64,000 bases of DNA from Pseudomonas mosselii (GTDB lineage Bacteria; Pseudomonadota; Gammaproteobacteria; Pseudomonadales; Pseudomonadaceae): positions 4,743,501-4,807,500 of the forward strand of contig NZ_CP081966.1 of the NCBI RefSeq assembly GCF_019823065.1, given 5' to 3'. A program made the position numbers and the translations under genes. The notes below the pieces were generated by a model that made no database searches, was not told the origin of the DNA, and saw only the letters and a list, made by a program, of their open reading frames with translations. Positions 61,251 to 64,000 of the stretch are shown one piece after another; the first letter of the stretch is position 1; the number at the start of each line of letters is the position of its first letter.

Positions 61251-61946
61251 TCACTCTTCGCTGGTGTGTACTTTGCGGTGCAGGATCGCCTGGAACTCAT
61301 CGGCGAAGGTGTAGTAGCGGCCAATCAGCACTTCACTGCGCGCGGCAAAACGGTTGTAGGCGATAACGGCGGGGATCGCGGCGAACAGGCCGATCGCGGT
61401 GGCAACCAGCGCCTCGGCGATGCCGGGTGCCACGGTGGCCAAAGTAGCCTGCTGGGCGCTGGCCAGGCCGCGGAACGAGTTCATGATGCCCCATACGGTA
61501 CCGAACAGACCGATGTACGGGCTGGTGGAACCGACGGTGGCCAGGAACGGCAGGCTCTGCTCAAGCTTCTCTTCCTCGCGGGAGATGGCTACGCGCATGG
61601 CACGACCGACACCTTCCATGACCGCGTCCGGGTCGACACCCGGCTGCTGGCGCAGGCGCGAGAACTCCTTGAAGCCGGCGCGGAACACCTGCTCGACACC
61701 CGAGTCCGGATCAGGGTTGCTGCCCGCCTGACGGTAGAGCTTGGACAGGTCGATGCCTGACCAGAAACGCTCTTCGAAAGCGTCCAGTGCACGACGACCG
61801 GCGCGCAGCATGGTGCTGCGCTGGAAGATCATGATCCAAGAGGTCACCGAGGCTGCCACGAGGGTCAGCATCACCAGCTGAACCACGATACTGGCATTGG
61901 CGACCAGGCTCCACATGGAGGTATGGTCGACGACGTTTGCTTCCAC
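61251..61946 (-). CDS. tolQ: Tol-Pal system protein TolQ
   Basis: A 231-residue ExbB-like inner-membrane proton-channel subunit with three membrane segments (about 18-40, 135-160 and 172-195). The conserved LATVGSTSPYIGLFGTVWGIM and GIAEALVATAIGLFAAIPAV blocks are intact. It starts with GTG after AGGAG. It forms the motor with TolR. Confidence 0.97.
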   Translation of the reverse strand: MEANVVDHTSMWSLVANASIVVQLVMLTLVAASVTSWIMIFQRSTMLRAGRRALDAFEERFWSGIDLSKLYRQAGSNPDPDSGVEQVFRAGFKEFSRLRQQPGVDPDAVMEGVGRAMRVAISREEEKLEQSLPFLATVGSTSPYIGLFGTVWGIMNSFRGLASAQQATLATVAPGIAEALVATAIGLFAAIPAVIAYNRFAARSEVLIGRYYTFADEFQAILHRKVHTSEE

Positions 61947-61948
61947 GC

Positions 61949-62401
61949 TTATTCTCCTGCGTTCGATTGAGTACCCGTGCCGTCCGCCAGGAAGGCGTCG
62001 CGCAGTTCTGGCGGAATGGCCCGGGGTTTGAAAGTGTCGGCGCGCACGGCGGCCACCAGGAACTGCCCCTCGCAGAGCAGCACTTCATCCTGTGTTCGCC
62101 ACACCTGCTGCACGAAGCGCAGGCTGGCACGATTCAATTCAAGCACTTGCGCGGTCACCCGCAGCTCATCGTCCAGGCGGGCCGGCGCGTGATAGCGCGC
62201 CTCGCTGGAATGGACCACGAACAACAGGTTGTCCTGCGCCAGCTGGGCCTGGGAGAACCCAAGGTGCCGCAGCCACTCGGTGCGGGCGCGCTCCATGAAC
62301 TTGAGGTAGTTGACGTAATACACCACGCCACCGGCGTCGGTATCCTCGTAATAGACGCGACAACGGTGTGCGAACGGTTCCAGCCCATTTTGCGCGCGCA
62401 T
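61949..62401 (-). CDS. ybgC: YbgC-type acyl-CoA thioesterase of the tol-pal cluster
   Basis: A 150-residue hotdog-fold thioesterase. The active-site motif is [21 protein letters not shown] with the catalytic Asp near residue 22. Members hydrolyse acyl-CoA esters. It is the first gene of the tol-pal operon, two bases before tolQ. Confidence 0.95.
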   Translation of the reverse strand: MRAQNGLEPFAHRCRVYYEDTDAGGVVYYVNYLKFMERARTEWLRHLGFSQAQLAQDNLLFVVHSSEARYHAPARLDDELRVTAQVLELNRASLRFVQQVWRTQDEVLLCEGQFLVAAVRADTFKPRAIPPELRDAFLADGTGTQSNAGE

Positions 62402-62526
62402 ACTCTAGTGGTTACTCCTGAACTTGCCAATCCGCCCCGGCAACTGTTTTTGCATCGATAATGTCGTATTGCCAGCGAGCCTGCGCCGTGCCAGCGGTAG
62501 GACCACGAAAAACCCGATTTGATCTG

Positions 62527-63573
62527 TCATATGTCGTCCTGGGCGGCATATTCACCACCTTCGCAGAAGCGCCCGGGGATGTTCAGGCCGAAATGCAGGT
62601 AGGCGTGCCGGGTCACCACGCGGCCTCGCGGAGTACGCATGATGTAGCCCTGCTGGATGAGATAGGGCTCGAGCACGTCCTCGATGGTGTGACGCTCCTC
62701 GCCGATCGCCGCGGCAATGTTGTCGAGCCCCACCGGGCCGCCGTCGAACTTCTCGATCATGGTCAGCAGCAGACGGCGGTCGGAATGATCAAAGCCACGT
62801 TCGTCGACATCCAGCAGGTTCAGCGCCATGTCCGCGACCGCCTTGGTGATTTCGCCCTTGCCACGCACTTCGGCAAAGTCGCGCACCCGCCGCAGCAGGC
62901 GATTGGCGATGCGTGGCGTCCCCCGCGCCCGGCGGGCGATCTCGAAGGCGCCCTTGTCGTCCATCGGCAGCCCGAGAATGCCGGCCGATCGGCTGACGAT
63001 GGTGGCCAGGTCCTTGTTGCTGTAGAACTCCAGGCGCTGGACGATGCCGAAACGGTCGCGCAGCGGGTTGGTCAGCATGCCGGCACGGGTGGTGGCGCCG
63101 ACCAGGGTGAACGGCGGCAGGTCGAGCTTGATCGAGCGCGCGGCGGGGCCTTCGCCGATCATGATGTCCAGCTGGAAGTCTTCCATTGCCGGGTAGAGCA
63201 CTTCCTCGACCACCGGCGACAACCGGTGGATCTCGTCGATGAACAGCACGTCATGGGGTTCGAGGTTGGTCAGCATCGCCGCCAGGTCACCCGGGCGTTC
63301 GAGAATCGGCCCCGAGGTGCTCTTGACCGACACGCCCATCTCCTGGGCGATGATGTTGGCCAGGGTGGTCTTGCCCAGGCCTGGCGGGCCGAAGATCAGG
63401 GTATGGTCGAGGGATTCGTTGCGCCCGCGCGCGGCCTGGATGAACAGCGCCATCTGCTCGCGCACCACCGGCTGGCCGATGTATTCGTCCAGGCGCAGCG
63501 GGCGGATCGCGCGGTCCTGGACTTCTTCACGGTCGCGGCCACTGGCGGCGATCAGGCGGTCGGTCTCGATCAC
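62527..63573 (-). CDS. ruvB: Holliday junction branch migration helicase RuvB
   Basis: A 348-residue AAA+ motor. Walker A is [15 protein letters not shown] (about 61-75), Walker [12 protein letters not shown] (about 108-118), sensor 1 LVGATTRAG and a C-terminal winged helix with TPRGRVVT. It drives branch migration with RuvA. The GTG start overlaps the ruvA stop. A gap of 125 bases separates it from ybgC. Confidence 0.97.
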   Translation of the reverse strand: MIETDRLIAASGRDREEVQDRAIRPLRLDEYIGQPVVREQMALFIQAARGRNESLDHTLIFGPPGLGKTTLANIIAQEMGVSVKSTSGPILERPGDLAAMLTNLEPHDVLFIDEIHRLSPVVEEVLYPAMEDFQLDIMIGEGPAARSIKLDLPPFTLVGATTRAGMLTNPLRDRFGIVQRLEFYSNKDLATIVSRSAGILGLPMDDKGAFEIARRARGTPRIANRLLRRVRDFAEVRGKGEITKAVADMALNLLDVDERGFDHSDRRLLLTMIEKFDGGPVGLDNIAAAIGEERHTIEDVLEPYLIQQGYIMRTPRGRVVTRHAYLHFGLNIPGRFCEGGEYAAQDDI

Positions 63574-64000
63574 TTGGCAATCATCCCTTTAAGGCTGCGA
63601 CGGATCAGTTCCTCGCTGCTAAGGCCAGCCTTGTCCTTGATCGCGGCAATCGCCTTGCTCGCTTCCTGTGGCTTGTAGCCCAGGGAGACCAGAGCGCTGA
63701 CCGCGTCGGCCTCGGCCGAGGACTCGCTGGCCACCGGCAGCGGGCCGTCGGAGACCAAGGTGAACATCGCCGGGGAGGTTTCCCACGCCTTGAAGCGATC
63801 CTTGAGCTCGACCAGCAGGCGCTCGGCGGTTTTCTTGCCGACGCCGGGCACGCGCACCAGGACCGAGGCGTCCTGGGCCTGCACACAGCGCACCAGCTCG
63901 TCCACTTCCAGGCCGGACATCAGCGCCAGCGCCAGCTTCGGCCCCACGCCGTTGAGACGGATCAGCTCACGGAACAGCTCGCGCTCGCGCTTTTCGGCAA
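63570..64000 (-). CDS. ruvA: Holliday junction protein RuvA, N-terminus cut by window edge
   Basis: The last 143 codons or so of RuvA. The helix-hairpin-helix segments [18 protein letters not shown] and [21 protein letters not shown] bind junction DNA, and the C-terminal domain III ([24 protein letters not shown]) contacts RuvB. About 60 N-terminal residues lie beyond position 64000. Confidence 0.96.
   Translation of the reverse strand, partial: AEKRERELFRELIRLNGVGPKLALALMSGLEVDELVRCVQAQDASVLVRVPGVGKKTAERLLVELKDRFKAWETSPAMFTLVSDGPLPVASESSAEADAVSALVSLGYKPQEASKAIAAIKDKAGLSSEELIRRSLKGMIAK

Noticed and set aside
1..64000. CRISPR arrays or rRNA genes
   Set aside because: I found no regularly spaced direct repeats and no rRNA sequence in the window.

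Overview
The window is a Pseudomonas chromosome, most likely of the P. putida/P. fluorescens type, carrying an integrative and conjugative element (ICE) next to a tRNA-Lys gene. The chromosomal part (about 55.4-64 kb, all on the minus strand) has the conserved Pseudomonas order ruvA-ruvB-ybgC-tolQ-tolR-tolA-tolB-pal-cpoB-queE-queC-tRNA-Lys(UUU). In P. aeruginosa this tRNA-Lys locus is a known insertion site for pKLC102/PAPI-1-type elements.

The ICE fills roughly positions 1-55.4 kb and its left end lies outside the window. Its left part (1-5.5 kb) holds DUF3275 and two small unknown genes, an N6-adenine DNA methyltransferase and an SNF2-like helicase. The start regions of four of these five genes can fold so that the ribosome binding site is occluded. 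The right part (26.8-49.7 kb) is a complete-looking MPF_G (GI-type) type IV secretion set: PFL_4693, transglycosylase, PFL_4695, TraD, PFL_4697, then RAQPRD, PFL_4701/4702, DUF3487, PFL_4703/4704/4705, lipoprotein, VirB4-like ATPase, a DsbA-like protein, PFL_4709/4710/4711 and TraG. It is followed by DUF3742, a parDE toxin-antitoxin pair, an unrecognised AT-rich gene, the MobH relaxase TraI and the integrase, whose start overlaps the end of traI and which faces the tRNA.

Between these blocks (5.5-26.5 kb) is accessory DNA. A perfect LexA box at 8411-8426 separates umuD/umuC (rulAB) from a divergent, likely three-gene operon: an SRAP peptidase, a helical protein of unknown function and a PD-(D/E)XK nuclease-like protein. 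umuC is cut at codon 40 by a 13.96 kb element with three tyrosine recombinase genes in a row and a small fourth gene. This matches GInt (ginABCD) islands and the integron-like elements that use rulB as a hot spot. Joining the two ends of this element recreates a perfect TCAGAT-ACAACG-ATCTGA core site. Inside it an ISPpu12-like ISL3 element (merR-like regulator, CDF metal efflux gene, lspA, tnpA) has been inserted at the end of the third recombinase gene, splitting it from the fourth. Inside that, an IS5-family element with a CTAA duplication has split the CDF gene. The nesting is therefore IS5 in a CDF gene, in an ISPpu12-like element, in a recombinase operon, in umuC, in the ICE, in the chromosome. 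The cargo of the umuC element also includes a minus-strand operon for a SulP permease, a universal stress protein, a DksA/TraR-like zinc finger protein and an SdiA-regulated-type beta-propeller protein.

Downstream of umuC sit a SEC-C motif protein gene and a second IS5-family element with a TTAG duplication. The genes at about 5.5-7.6, 9.1-13.7, 24.2-25.3 and 50.9-51.8 kb look visibly richer in A/T than the ICE backbone, which suggests later acquisition.
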